From positions 30,349 through 94,348 of the forward strand of contig JAKSYS010000181.1 in the NCBI GenBank assembly GCA_022925895.1: a DNA stretch of 64,000 bases, written 5' to 3'. Position 1 is the stretch's first letter, and each line of letters opens with the position of its first letter. Positions 23,456 through 35,306 of the stretch are shown in pieces. The notes under the pieces are model-generated. The model was given only the letters and a program-made list of their open reading frames with translations, was not told where the DNA came from and made no database searches. A program made the translations under genes and the position numbers. The stretch comes from Fragilaria crotonensis. Its lineage: Eukaryota; Bacillariophyta; Fragilariophyceae; Fragilariales; Fragilariaceae.

Positions 23456-26400
23456 TTATTTGCTAGTACGCTCGACATAGGCTCGAGCCACATCCTTGAC
23501 ATGCTCTTGGGTCTCTTCATCCCCAAACTCTTCTTCTACCTTCATCCACTTGCGAAAGAGATTCTTCATTTGCTTGTCCGTCAGCTTTGTGGCAGTCTCC
23601 GAGGTTTTCTGCATCAGGGCGCGTGCCGACGAAATGTCACCAGCCTTGACTTCCTTATCCACATAGACAAAGAGCAAGTCCAGTCGCTTGGGGTATTTGG
23701 CCAAAATCCCATCAAAGACTGTACGACCGCGTTCCTTGCTTCCATATTCGAATTCCAGTTGAGCCAGTTTCGACATGGTTTCAACGTGCTTGTACGGGGG
23801 TAGAGAAAGAAGAGCTCGCTTCAGTAAGGCGTGAGCTTGTTGGTGACGGTTGAGTTTCAGCAAATAGGACAAATGTGCCACCCATACCGTCTTCTTGGAG
23901 CGAAACTTTTTGCACATTTTCTCATACATCTTGCCGGCGAGGTCAGCATGGCTGCTGTCCTTTTCCAGCAATTCACATGCACGAAGATACACCTGCTTCG
24001 GATTATTTTGCGCACAGGCCTTGTCAATGGTAGCTTCAAAGTCACCTCCAAATTTCAATTCCATGGTAAGGAGAGCGGTCCAAATATTGAGCCTTTCGCC
24101 TTCCTGTCGAAAGTCGATGCGCTCCAAAGCACGAGCGGCAACCCGACGGCAGGCATCCATGTCAGCCAACGAGAGGTAGTAGGCCATGAATCGGATCCAG
24201 CGTTCCGAGTTATTTGGATCTGAGGCAAGGAGACGCTCAAAGTCGGCGGCCGTCTGAGGATTTTCATCGGCAGTCCCGTCAGCCAACGCCTTCTCGCGTT
24301 TCGCAACATCCTCCTCCTCTCGACGACGTGACGCAGCCTTTTTGCGAGAACTATGACCTTGCTTTCCCGCTGCTTCATCATCCTCGTCGTCGTTGTCTGA
24401 TTCATCGTCGGAGTCGTCATCTTGTTGAACCTGCGTTTTCTCTGCCGGCGTTGTACCCCATTCGAAGCCAACGTCCGTGTCCATATCCGCCTTATTATCG
24501 TTGCCCTCATCGTCGCTGTCAGAATCATCATCTTCGTTTTCATCATCGTCATCAACATTGCTATCTTCGTCATCGTCGTCATCATCATTGTCATCATCGT
24601 CACCGACACCCATTTTCCGGGCAAGCTTTGAGACATAGTTCTCGTCTTCAGAATCCGCATCGTCGAATTCTGCATCGTCGTCATCCTCAGCATCATCCAT
24701 TTCGGCATCTTCTTCATCTTCCACAGAAGAATCATCGTCAGAATCGGCATCACCTTCAAAGTGGCTAGCCTTCATCGAAAGTCCAATTTTCTTGCCTTCA
24801 TCTTCTTTCTTGATGACGAGAACCTTGACCAAATCGCCCGGATCGTAAAGACCCTTGACGCTCTTGGTATAGTTGTCGCTGCACTCGCTCTTGTGAACTA
24901 GTCCAGAAACCTCGCTGTTTTCCAATTTGACAAAAACGCCGTAGTCCTCAATACGCGAGACGATACCTTTGTACTTCTCGTTCAGTTTAATATCAGAGAA
25001 TGTGAGCGTCTCCTCTTCTTTGAGTAGCTGCGATTCTCGCATGTCAATATCGACAGTTGTGGTAATCTTGGCCTTTGCCGTGGACTTGCCGTCCTTGATG
25101 GCCTTCACCTTGCCTACAACCAGGCGTCCCATCGGGAATGAGGCTTCGGGATCATGGAGGAACCCATCCGCAAGTTCTTTCAAGATAACACGTCCTTCCA
25201 CATTACGAGAGAGTCGCAAGAAACAACCCTTCTTATTTGTACTCATCACGTATGCGTTCACCATATCACCAACCTGTGGCGGCGCATCATCTTCCAGGTC
25301 ACCTTCCAATCTCGAGGTTCGAAGACTTACCTCGACGACGGGGTCAGATGGAATACCTTCCAAGACGCGGCATTGGACGAATTCGCCATCCTCGTAGCCA
25401 GAGAAGTCGGTTCTGCGCGGATAAGAGAGCAGAATGAGTAATGTGAACCTTCTTTCATCGGTGACAAGGGTGAACAACCCCGGCCTCTCCACACAGAACG
25501 ATCATTTCTTTTTAGGCAATCATGCAGTTGCCTGCACGCTTCACAGTCAACTGGGGCAATGTACATTGACCGTTCCGCTTTTGCCAATGCATTCAACTCT
25601 GAACACTCACCTTTCTTTTTCATCATCGTCGGCGTCCTCGTCCTCGCTTTCGTCGCTATCTCCAGGTGGCTTTTCATCCTCAGTATGATTGTCGGCATCC
25701 TTGTCGGCAGCATCTACTTGTCGACCGATTGGCATATTCACCCATTCGTCGGCTTCTTCGAGCTCTGTAATGCAACAGCGACCATGGTAGCCACCTCGGA
25801 GATCCATCATAAGCGAAGGCGCACGATACAGGCGCGTAGAGCGATTTATTCTGCCGACGACAAGCTGCCCCTTCTCTGGTTTTTCGATCTTCGAAGCGTC
25901 ACGTTGAGCGAGCAGTACCGACAAGAACGGAATGTTGGCGTCCTTGCTATTCTTGTGTTCGTCGTCAGCCTTCAACTTGGGAGCTCTGACACCCCAGTTC
26001 TGTCTCCTTTTCCAAGCCGTCTTGTCCATCACACAGCATTCAAGAATGGCCCCAACTGGATAATATGAACCCAAATCGTTCAAGATATCAACATCCTCGC
26101 ACAATTCCAGCGCTGGCACGAAACAGTTTACTCCGGGACTTGGTTGCAGCCACAGACCCCGCCGGGACTTGGCAACGCCAACAATCACACCAGACACTTT
26201 CATCCCAGGTTGCAGATCGGATGATTCCTTGATGAAGTCCGAAGGTTTACCTGCGACGGCTTGCCTGTTGGAGAGTTCAACATACGTCACCCCACGGTTA
26301 ACATACGATGATACGCACACCAAGTCTTTGAGCACCATCCCTTTCTTCCACTTGTAGAAAGGGTGTACTTTTCCGATCGTCTCCTTTCCTTGAGCAGATA

Positions 26401-29400
26401 CGGCTCCCGATTGACGCCGTGGTGGTGTTGACATCGCCGAAGCATGTGCCATAGTGACATGGATTCTCGCCCTAATCTTGCTGTTGGATGCGAATCGTGA
26501 ATCCATAACCTGCACACTAGCACGGCTAAAGTTAAGGTCCGAAACTTGAACAGACTCAATCTTGTCACCAACTTCGATCACAAGCTCCTCCGAAGAATTA
26601 TCCGTGGATCCATCGGACACTTTTCTAAGCAAAATCTTTGGTGGCTGACACGTCACGTCCAGGGCAACGATCTTGCAAGTGACAGTGTCCCATTTCTGCA
26701 AATTCATACCCTTCTTGATGTTCGGTACTAGCCCAGTGACGTCGTCGAGGAATCGAACAAATGCGCCGTGGCGAGGATCAGATTGATGCACAAAGCCTCT
26801 AACGATAGCCCCCATGAAAAGGCTGGTGGAGGCATTCGGAATGAGAACCTTCTCTTTTGCCGATTCTGTCTCGGCATTCTTCTCGACTGTCTCAATCAGT
26901 TGAGGTCGTAGTGAAATAATAGGGAGCTTTCCAATACCACTGGCATATTCATCGCTCGACTTCTTGGGATCAGAGAGGACGAGCCCAGGCTTGTCAATTT
27001 TCTTTCCGACTGTCAAGTGTCTCTTCGCAAATTCATCAAGTGCTTCCTTAGACTCGCTGTCCTTTGTTTCGTACGAGTCCAAGATGTGATCATACGGGAT
27101 TTTGCATTCCACGTATGGGAGAGCATCGACATCCTCTTCCGAGGCTATAAATTTCGACTTGATTCTAACAATTGCGTGGCCCGGGATGAAACCGCTTCCA
27201 TTTTTCTTGTCAATCGACGGCACCAATTCGATAACTTTCATTGTCTTCGCTGGAAGAATCTCACCAGAACGAAGGTGGATTCTCTGAGCCTTAATCTTGG
27301 CCTCTTCCAGGGCTGCATCATCCCCGGCACCTTCGCCTTCTACAACGTGTAGACTAAGATTCAGATCCCAGTACCCCTTTTCCTCAACAGCTTGGTCGAC
27401 GTCGTCGATATCTTCATCGGCATAATGATTGAGGTTCTTTCCCACTCGTCGACGGCACGAAATGACGCGACATTTGACCACATCCCCGACAGCATAGTCA
27501 ACACGGTGGTTTTCAACACCCAACTCAGCGGCTAAGCTGCGAGCCGTAACTCGTCCGTAAACCTTGTTACAGAATGTGACGTAGAGTGCTTTGTCATCAA
27601 GTCTAGACACAAATCCAGTGGCGTGTTGCCCTGGTTGGACCTTGCTGTATTCCACGATGGTATCAGCGGCTTTGAGGAGCGATTTCTTGGCAGTGACGAC
27701 GCAACGTTTCGTTCTTGTGTCAACAGAGAGAACACGAACATCAACTTTGTTGCCCTCGGCAAACTTCTCCTTCCGCAGTTTGGTGCGATAATCCGGAGTC
27801 ATGTTGGATTTATCAAAGAGATGGAGAGCAGGAATAAGACCGCGAACACCCATTCCAAAGTCCACCATTACACTGCCTCCCTCGAGTTGTCCGCAGACGG
27901 GAACGTTGCGATAAATCTGTCCCACCACGAGATCTGCGTGTTGAAGCACATGAGCGTCCACCACTTCCGGTGCTGTCGCTCCTGTAGCCATGCCATCTAT
28001 CCAATGCGACGTGGACAGAATTCGCACTTTGTGATTCGTTGACGGGGCGAATTCCTTTGTAAAGTCAGCTTCTGACATGCGTGCCGACGTTGCTTTCGAT
28101 ATATGGACATAGACACCAGGATTTTTACTGCTTCACAGTACGATGCGTTCTTTCTCAATGCAGGCGTCACAATGTGGCACGGCTCCTCAACGGGTGGTAG
28201 ACTCAACAAGGCACCAATACCAGGATCTAAGCGAATAACGGTCGCATTCTCGATGATCGTTCCGACAGAAGGTAGCTCAGGAGGTTCCGTGAGAGTCAAG
28301 ACATGCGGTTGAAGGGACAATCGAATGACTTTGGTACGGGCGTCCACAGCAATGATGCGGGCTGCAACATTTCGGACGTCGGCAAAAACAGCTTTCCAGT
28401 CTGCATCAGAACCCTGCTTGTTTGCTGGAATCCAGTTTGCACCCAAATGATTCACGTGAATAGCACCACGAAAAACGGCAAAGCTGACAAGAAGACCATT
28501 TCGTGCGACGGCTTCAACCTTGCAGTTCACCAAACCACCAGGATTCAGAGCCTGGAGAGTGGGATGATAGGTGGATGGGTTTACTCGCTTAGCCAGTGAC
28601 TTCAGAAGGCACAGAGAAGCCACGCGAGACTCTGGACCTGATTTGGCCTTGTCTTCCAAAATGAAATCAAGAACTCGGCCCTCATTCAAATATCGCCCTT
28701 GTGGTGATATGGCCTCGTCCATTTCCGTTCTATATTCCCCCTCAACATTTGTAAACTTGCAAAATCCTTGGGCGCCATTGCCCAAATCAACCAATACTCC
28801 ATGATCTTCCACACTTTGAATACGCCCGCGGAGGACGTCATGTTGGCTAAAGTCTTCAGAAGTGTCGTTGATATGATGAGGCTCGACGGAAAGTTGAATG
28901 CGCTTCACTTGCTGATTTCCCTTGCCCACCGTTTCAGCCGCCACCTTTGACACGTACACGGCCAGCACTTGACCGACCGAAAGTTGATGAGAAAGTGGTA
29001 ATTTATCCGACTGAGTTGTATAATTGTTAGAACATACTATTGTGAAGCAATTGTCAAGTCAAGCATGCATAGAACTTACATCCTTGTTCGGCAATATGTA
29101 CCCCGTCAGAAGGCTTGGCAACGAGACGAGACAAAAGTCGTCATTCACTTCTCGTACCACACCCAAGAGCTTAGTTCCCTTGGCTAGTGATTTGAACGAA
29201 AGAGCTTCAATTGTAGCTTCTTTTTTCGAATGTGTCACATTCCCTCCTCCTAGTGGGAGTCCAGATGAGGACAAGAAGGATGGATCTCCAGAACCCAACG
29301 ATTTCTTCTTTTTCTTGCTCGGACCACTCTTGTTGACTTGGCCAAACAGAAAATCTTTATCCATTTCTGCAACGGGGTTGTCATCTCGTTTGCGTTTTGT

Positions 29401-29466
29401 GGTGCCATCTTCCACGGGCTGCTCCTCGCGAGGTCGACGGCCTCGTGGAAATGCCGCATTCATCAT
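23456..29466 (-). CDS. RRP5: rRNA biogenesis protein RRP5 (PDCD11)
   Basis: RRP5 is a large nucleolar factor that binds pre-rRNA and is needed for both 18S and 5.8S/large-subunit processing. Exons: 29466-29080, 29010-25611 and 25412-23456; the introns are 69 and 198 bp. After a basic N-terminus about a dozen S1 RNA-binding repeats can be counted, for example GRIQSVEDHGVLVDLG, GFVSRLDDKALYVTF, GAIVRGFVHQSDPRHGAFV and KGIVSRIEDYGVFVKLE. An Asp/Glu-rich stretch (about 24360-24740) precedes the C-terminal HAT/TPR region: FERLLASDPNNSERWIRFMA, MYEKMCKKFRSKKTVWV, and FRKWMKVEEEFGDEE, all classic RRP5. One base seems missing near 28120, between NASYCEAVKI and PGVYVHISKA. The gene converges with the sulfotransferase-like gene, with only 64 bp between stops. 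Confidence 0.93.
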
Positions 29467-30350
29467 CGTGAGATTTTATACTGAAAGTCCCTAAAGTACA
29501 AGAAAGTGAGACTCACGCTGAGTCTACAATCTACAAACAACGAGACAGATCTGTCATTATTTTGACTGGTTGGAGGAAGGGGTATTTCGACCGTTTTTAA
29601 TTTGTGGAATTCCTTATTCCAAAATACACAATCCATAACAGTGTACAGTACCTGGTACCAGTAGGTAATCCGAGTACTACAATTTGTTATTGGACTCTTC
29701 TTGATGAGTAGACAGGTGCCTTCGTTATCCGAGTGCTTTAAAACACTATAGTACCAGGTTACAGCAGATGGCAGATTAGGTATGATTAATGAAGTATGTT
29801 TTATGATGTTGTAGATGGTTGTATACCTATACTTCTTTGCATTGTAATGCTGAACTCTGCTGGAGTACACTCCTAAAGTACAACATTGCAGCCGGTATTG
29901 TGGATTGTTGTTGACCGCAATTTGGTGTCAGCATCACACATTATACATCTTGACCTAGAGTAGAGAGCAACATGTTTATAAAGTGCCAGCTGTTCACCAT
30001 TCGGCATGAATCGCACCCCACGCGGAGCATTGCTTTCTCAAAGGTGTGTGGCCATAATCAGGTTCTAGTGTGGCAGCGGGCGTATTCAGTTCAGCGAAAT
30101 GCAACGTTTTGACCAGCAGACAGGTTCTTAGCAAAGACTCTCCGTCGCTGAACTTGAACGTCAATCTTTTGTTTTCATTTCAAGGTCGATTGTTGGGAGA
30201 GCAAGCGTCAAATGGAGGTGGATTCCCAGGCATGGCGAATGTTAAGCTTACGGTATTCAATGGTCCACGCAGCCTTTCGGTGGTGAAGGCTCACTGCACC
30301 AACCTCCGCAATCACGCGGGGAAATTAGCCAACGAATGCTTGGGCTCGAA
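29467..30350. other. Promoter region of RRP5, no gene seen
   Basis: 884 bp between RRP5 and the next minus-strand gene. A GTACCTGGTACCAGTA palindrome lies near 29650. A 100-codon frame at 30070-30372 (+) shows no known motif and is not called. Confidence 0.4.
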
Positions 30351-31490
30351 TCACTTGCCCCCTTCCCCTTGAAAGTTCCACACTTCCACAGTTCGACACG
30401 CTGAAAAGACACAATCATCGTCGTATTGCACGTCTGGAGGTCGACCAATATCCCCCACGTGACGAAACTTGGCACAACACGGCAGGGACACAATGGCCAT
30501 GGGAACAACACCATCGGCACCACCACTACCACCATACAATGCCCGAATATTCGCCACGGAAGCCGATCCCACGAATCTAGCATGTGAGTGCACGCACAAC
30601 AGGACAATATGGTCCGGCGGTGGATAATCGCCTGGTGGTATGGTCGTTGTTGCAGCTGCGGCTACAAACTCCTCGACTGTACCGCAGAAGCCATACAGAC
30701 CTCGAATGGAAGCATGATTGCCTTCCCATTCTGGTTTGAGAGCTGGGTCAATGGAAATGCTACGCCACCCTTTCTTGAGAAAGGCAACGAGGACTGCCGA
30801 TCTCGGTGTTGACCCATCACCAATGGAAAGACACAAAACATTCTCTTGTTCATTCTGTGTTCGAGTTATCTTCCCGTGAAATGTCGCCGCCTGAAGGGCA
30901 GCCATGCTTTCCGAAACGTCCTTGGCTGTGGTAAAAGCACCACACTTGACAATGTCAGGAAAACAATCCAATGCAAAGAGTTTGTCAAGATAGTTGCAAT
31001 ATCCAAAATTGTTTGGTTTCCTTGTGATCCCAGACTCGGCTTTGCGACCTCTCAGAATGGGTTTCGGAGGTGGTACTCGTATCCGATTCGCTTGCATGGT
31101 TTTACGACAATGCGTGCATGTGGGTTGTTGATTGTCCTGGAATATGGCGTACTCTTTACGTGGAAAGAGGGCACGCTCTTTGGATTGCTGACAGACGGCA
31201 CATATCCGACAAGTAGGTAGTTGTTCGTGTCGTTGTTGCAGGTGCTGTGACGGAAGTGGTGGTGAGGATGACGACCGATTTGGCGCACTATCCGTAGTTT
31301 CGACGGCGTCGTTAATGCTGCGAATGAGCGATGAATCCGACCCGGAGTTCTCGACATTTGACGTTGATGCTACCGTCAGGATCAGTCTCTGCTGCTGCTG
31401 TACCTGTGGATGGGCGATAAATCCACAAGCACTGCTATTCGACAACGGCATCGAACAGATCAGAAGTATCAGATACAAATTCACCTTCAT
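30351..31490 (-). CDS. Secreted/organellar Cys-motif protein with methyltransferase-like domain
   Basis: Intact single-exon gene of 379 residues, ATG at 31490. A hydrophobic start (MKVNLYLILLICSMPLSNSSA) looks like a signal peptide; in an alga with complex plastids it could also be part of a bipartite targeting signal. Residues about 95-135 have a Cys cluster, CRICAVC then CTHCRKT, which could bind zinc. The C-terminal half has VLCLSIGDGSTPRSAVL followed by GWRSISIDPALK and a later IVSLPCCAKF. This is the order of a Rossmann methyltransferase (motif I, acidic end of strand 2, and a catalytic-like PCC), but it is a weak match. No function is assigned. Same strand as APC2, 278 bp downstream of it. 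Confidence 0.6.
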   Translation of the reverse strand: MKVNLYLILLICSMPLSNSSACGFIAHPQVQQQQRLILTVASTSNVENSGSDSSLIRSINDAVETTDSAPNRSSSSPPLPSQHLQQRHEQLPTCRICAVCQQSKERALFPRKEYAIFQDNQQPTCTHCRKTMQANRIRVPPPKPILRGRKAESGITRKPNNFGYCNYLDKLFALDCFPDIVKCGAFTTAKDVSESMAALQAATFHGKITRTQNEQENVLCLSIGDGSTPRSAVLVAFLKKGWRSISIDPALKPEWEGNHASIRGLYGFCGTVEEFVAAAATTTIPPGDYPPPDHIVLLCVHSHARFVGSASVANIRALYGGSGGADGVVPMAIVSLPCCAKFRHVGDIGRPPDVQYDDDCVFSACRTVEVWNFQGEGGK

Positions 31491-31768
31491 CCACTTTTCT
31501 TTTTACAGCGTCCTATCAAGCAAAGGAGAGTCTGGTCAATGCCTCATGCCTCCTCATCTATCATGGTGAAGGGGTGGGAGTTGTTGTCAGTGCGTCAATT
31601 GTGTTTTTAGCGGTCGACGTACGGAGATCAACTTATACCGTAGGGTGACAGCCTACGGTATGCATAGTAGGAACAAGAAAAACGCATGTCGCATATTCCC
31701 ATGGCACGTGAGAATTGCAATCCTCTGGAGGTAGTTGAAGGATGAAATGGTTCCCCATTAGAAGTATT

Positions 31769-33943
31769 CTACTTTTCCATCAACTTGTACATTCCCGTCG
31801 GCCCACATTCGAGGCGCTCGTCGCGACAGAGCTTTTGCAACAGGGCAGTCAACTGCCGTGGCGTCTTGTTGTAGGCATGGTCAGAGCCATTGGCAAACAG
31901 TTTCAGCATATCGTGAATGCGACTCAGCGGCAGTTCCTTGTACCGTTTCAACATGCCAATGACGTAGGATGTCAAGACATCATCCTGCTCCGCCTCGTCG
32001 TTGCCACCAATGGCCGATTCGGGATCCTCATCCTGGTTCGCCATCAACATGGTATCTTCAGACCACTGTTGCGAGGATGCTAGATGATAGGCGTTAGACT
32101 TGAGGACAACCACACGATGGTTGAGCCAGAACTGCATACGTTTCTGGACGAGCGTTTCGGGAATTCCAATGATATTGCACAGCTCCTCCGCCGTCCAGAC
32201 TGCCTTGTCTTCAAAGTGAGATATCAATGTCGCCATGAGAGGTAGGCATGTGACTTGCTTGGTCCTAAGTTCACCACCTTCCCAGACCTCAAGGTCTAGT
32301 TCCACCGTCCCCAATTGATCATACCAAACTAAACGTCGTGGATTCTTCAGCTGACCATACTCCGCGCTGAATGCATCCAACTCGGCTTGAATTCTCGGGT
32401 GATGCTGCATCGGTTCTTGTTGCAGAATTGATGGCCAAAAAATGTGGGAAATGATGGCTGCATCCACAACGCTATTCTTGCCCTTGGATTTCAAAGTCGA
32501 CTGAATATTTGTCACGATACGTTTGGAATCATCAGTATCCTTGATCATGATTTCACACTGCCTCATGCTGGCATCTCCAAATCTCAACTTCAGCAATTCC
32601 AACGTATGCACCTGCGCATCAGTGTTGTAATCCAAGTTCGATAGCAACTTGTCGGCCAACATGACGCGATACTCATCCACAAAGAGTTCCTTACTTCCAT
32701 AGATGCTCACCAATATAGACAAAATATCTAATTTGCGACTTTTCCCTTCAAAGAATGTGACTCGTTCCTCTCGCAAAGGAGGAGGTGGCATCCAATCCAT
32801 ACCCGGTGGTTCATCATCTTCTTCCTCATCTTCATTGTTGTTGTTACTATCCTCCAGGGGTCCATGTTTGCGCAATTCTTGATACAAATCGGCACCTTGA
32901 TCAGTCAAATTTGTAATAATACACTGGCACAGTATCCGAACGTCCCCGCAAGTACGTTCGGACTGGTTCCGCCACTTGTTGCAACAAGCGATCGGAAGGG
33001 TCGACATGTCGTAGAAACTTGATGGTATTGATGTACACATCAATAATTTGCGACGTACTGGCACCAGGATGGAGGAGTCGTTGGCAGAGAGAGGTAATGA
33101 GTGACGATAAGAATTCGGAATGGAGCTGTGTCTTGCGCAGCAACACTCCAAGTTCCTGAATGGCCGGTTGGGAATCGGGATAATCACGCAGTATATCAAA
33201 AAGCTGTGTCAAACGACATTGGACGATACAATGGGGCACAAGGAGGTCCAACCATGTGGTCCAATGCTGCTGTAGCTCTTCGTGAGGACCAACCAGAGCA
33301 CAAGTCCAAGGTAGAAGAGTTGAATCTTTCCATTGTTCCAGTTCTTGATGAAAGTCGTCACGATCAAATTCATCAACAATGGTTTCTCGTACGTGAGTTG
33401 ATAGTGCAGAATGCAAAACGTCAGCAAGAATAGGAGCCACAAAACCACCCCGATCGATCCATTTGAGCCTTTGTAAATACGTAAACCACGCTTCTTCTTC
33501 TTGCAATGGAAGTTCTTGTTCTCCATGTTCTAGGTGTTGTCGTAGTGATTCTGATAGCAATTGTTCAAATTCGTCGTCCAACCCATTTGCCGCTGGCGAA
33601 GCCCAAATGGCAGCTGTCAGAGATATGCGACGTGATTCGATGGGATCAGACGCGCCCCAATAAATGTTGCATGGATCATCATTCTCGTCGTTGTTGTCCA
33701 TAAACGTCGTCGGCTATCCACGACAACAGGAAAACGGTACATGGGATAGGGTGAAGCGAACGTTAGCATGATTATAACAATAAACGGAAGGTTCACATGA
33801 GACGAAATGACACGAACCTGCAACACTGTAGAACAGAGTTCCTTGAGACGATCTGGCATTGGTTTGTTAGAGGCGAGGAATGCCTCCGCAGCAGTATCGA
33901 TTCCGTTCCTCCGGAACAGAGGATAAGGACCTGTTGGTGCCAT
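31769..33943 (-). CDS. APC2: Anaphase-promoting complex subunit 2 (cullin-like)
   Basis: APC2 is the cullin scaffold of the APC/C ubiquitin ligase that drives mitotic exit. Exons are 33943-33818 and 33713-31769, with a 104-bp intron (donor GTTCGT). Exon 1 starts MAPTGPYPLFRR. The cullin-homology part contains ILVSIYGSKELFVDEYRVML and ADKLL, then LKLRFGDASMRQCEIMIKD, LVWYDQLGTVELDLEV, and VWTAEELCNIIGI. The C-terminal winged helix is present (YVIGMLKRYKELPLSRIHDM, ending GPTGMYKLMEK). An acidic insert (about 32810-32870, NNNNEDEEEDDE) is unusual but not disruptive. One extra C near 32931 breaks the frame between RGRSDTV and QCIITNLTDQG. The first Met in the transcript is assumed; four codons upstream are open. 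Confidence 0.88.
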
Positions 33944-35187
33944 TTTGAGGTGCAATGTACTATAAATAAAATGGGCCTATGGTTTCAATTAGTTGATGAA
34001 TGCCCATCAGCATGACTGATGCGACAACAGTGATGCCGGAGCTGGGTTGGCGGATCCAATGATCATACTACTGCGCTACAGTGCATACTTCGATGAATAC
34101 TCGTAGGGTATTGCGAACGACGTGGGTATAAATGACACGGCCAGTAATACAGTATTTCAATGACTTACTATCCACTACTCCAGCGCCAGTACCTTGCACA
34201 TCGACATTTCATCCATGATCACAATACGATCGCTCACTAATAACTCGTTCTGGGGGGACTTTCCCATGCAATCAATTTTGCCACACCGAATGTTACGCCC
34301 ATGGGAGTTTATCTAATCCAAACACCAGTGGGTGTCTGAGAAAGGGACATTTCCATGGGTGATTTGGGAAAGATACATTCCCATGGGTTGTTGCAGCACT
34401 GCATGCAATACTAGTAGCATCTCACAAGAAGGACGTCATAAATGGTGGCCCTTGTATTCCCTGTCAAAATTTGATGATGTTCATCTAAACCAGATAGGCA
34501 TCACAGCGGCTTTTTAGGTTTGAACGTGATGCAGTTACAAGCAGATGATGGCATGGAAGTCATTGGGTTGCACTCAGGAATGATGGAGTACTAAAGACTA
34601 CATTGAGGTCATCATGGTGATCACCAGTCAGGATTTTTGATGTTCAGTACAGTATGATGTTCCACATCCTTCATACAGAACCAGCAAGCCAGGCAAAAAG
34701 TGTGACATGGTAATAGGTGACAAACGAATGTTTGAAATTGGCTGTAATTTGGGCTGTCAAAGAGCTGCTACTAGATTGTACTAGACCTTGACTAGTCATT
34801 TGGAATTTCCCCTTTTATAAAAGTGCATTTTGAAAGCCTATGCATGTCCCCAAATCAAACTGATCAACTTTAATCACAGTCTATATGAATACCATGCTGT
34901 GGTGTGCTTCCAGGTAAATTTGTTTGTCAGAAGTGCCAGTGGAAAGGAAAGAGGTGCTGACAGTAGTACTGCTGCCTCCTCATGTTGTGCCTACTGAATT
35001 CCCCAATTTGTTATTCAGCGCATGAAGTACATAGCACCACTGCCTTCTCATTGTAGGTTTATTATGATTCAAATGTTAATGCTCAAACCTGATATTTGAG
35101 ATGGAGCAGAAAGGAGTGGCTTGAAGCCACTCTGGTCCTAAATGTAAAGTTGTCAGATACTAATTATTTTGATGACACCATTTTTAC
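33944..35187. other. Gene-poor region left of the 5S rRNA gene
   Basis: No coding or RNA gene is supported. It contains a repeated word around CCCATGGG (near 34300, 34350 and 34380) and otherwise ordinary A+T-leaning sequence. The APC2 promoter should be at its left end. Confidence 0.4.
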
Positions 35188-35306
35188 AGGAACGACCATA
35201 CCACGATGACAGCACCGCTTCCCGTCTGCTCAGCGAAGTTAAGCATCGTCGGGCCCGGTTAGTACTACGGTGGGGGACCACGTTGGAATCCCGGGTGTTG
35301 TTCTTT
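35188..35306 (+). rRNA. 5S ribosomal RNA
   Basis: About 119 nt with the eukaryotic 5S consensus. The A-box region reads AGTTAAGCATCGTCGGGCC, followed by GGTTAGTACTACGGTGGGGG and ACCACGTTGGAATCCCGGG (intermediate element and C box). The ends pair: AGGAACGAC at 35188-35196 with GTTGTTCTT at 35297-35305, allowing G-U, forming helix I. A TTTT run at 35304-35307 would stop RNA polymerase III. The gene stands alone in a 2.9-kb gene-poor stretch. The internal promoter looks intact, so I think it is functional, but a dispersed 5S pseudogene cannot be ruled out. Confidence 0.9.

Noticed and set aside
24214-24768. + strand His/Arg-rich open frame opposite RRP5
   Set aside because: It mirrors the Asp/Glu-rich codons of the RRP5 linker (GAT/GAA read as CATC/TTC), so it is a composition artefact.
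30070-30372. 100-codon + strand frame upstream of the Cys-motif gene
   Set aside because: No family and no signal; it overlaps the end of the minus-strand gene.
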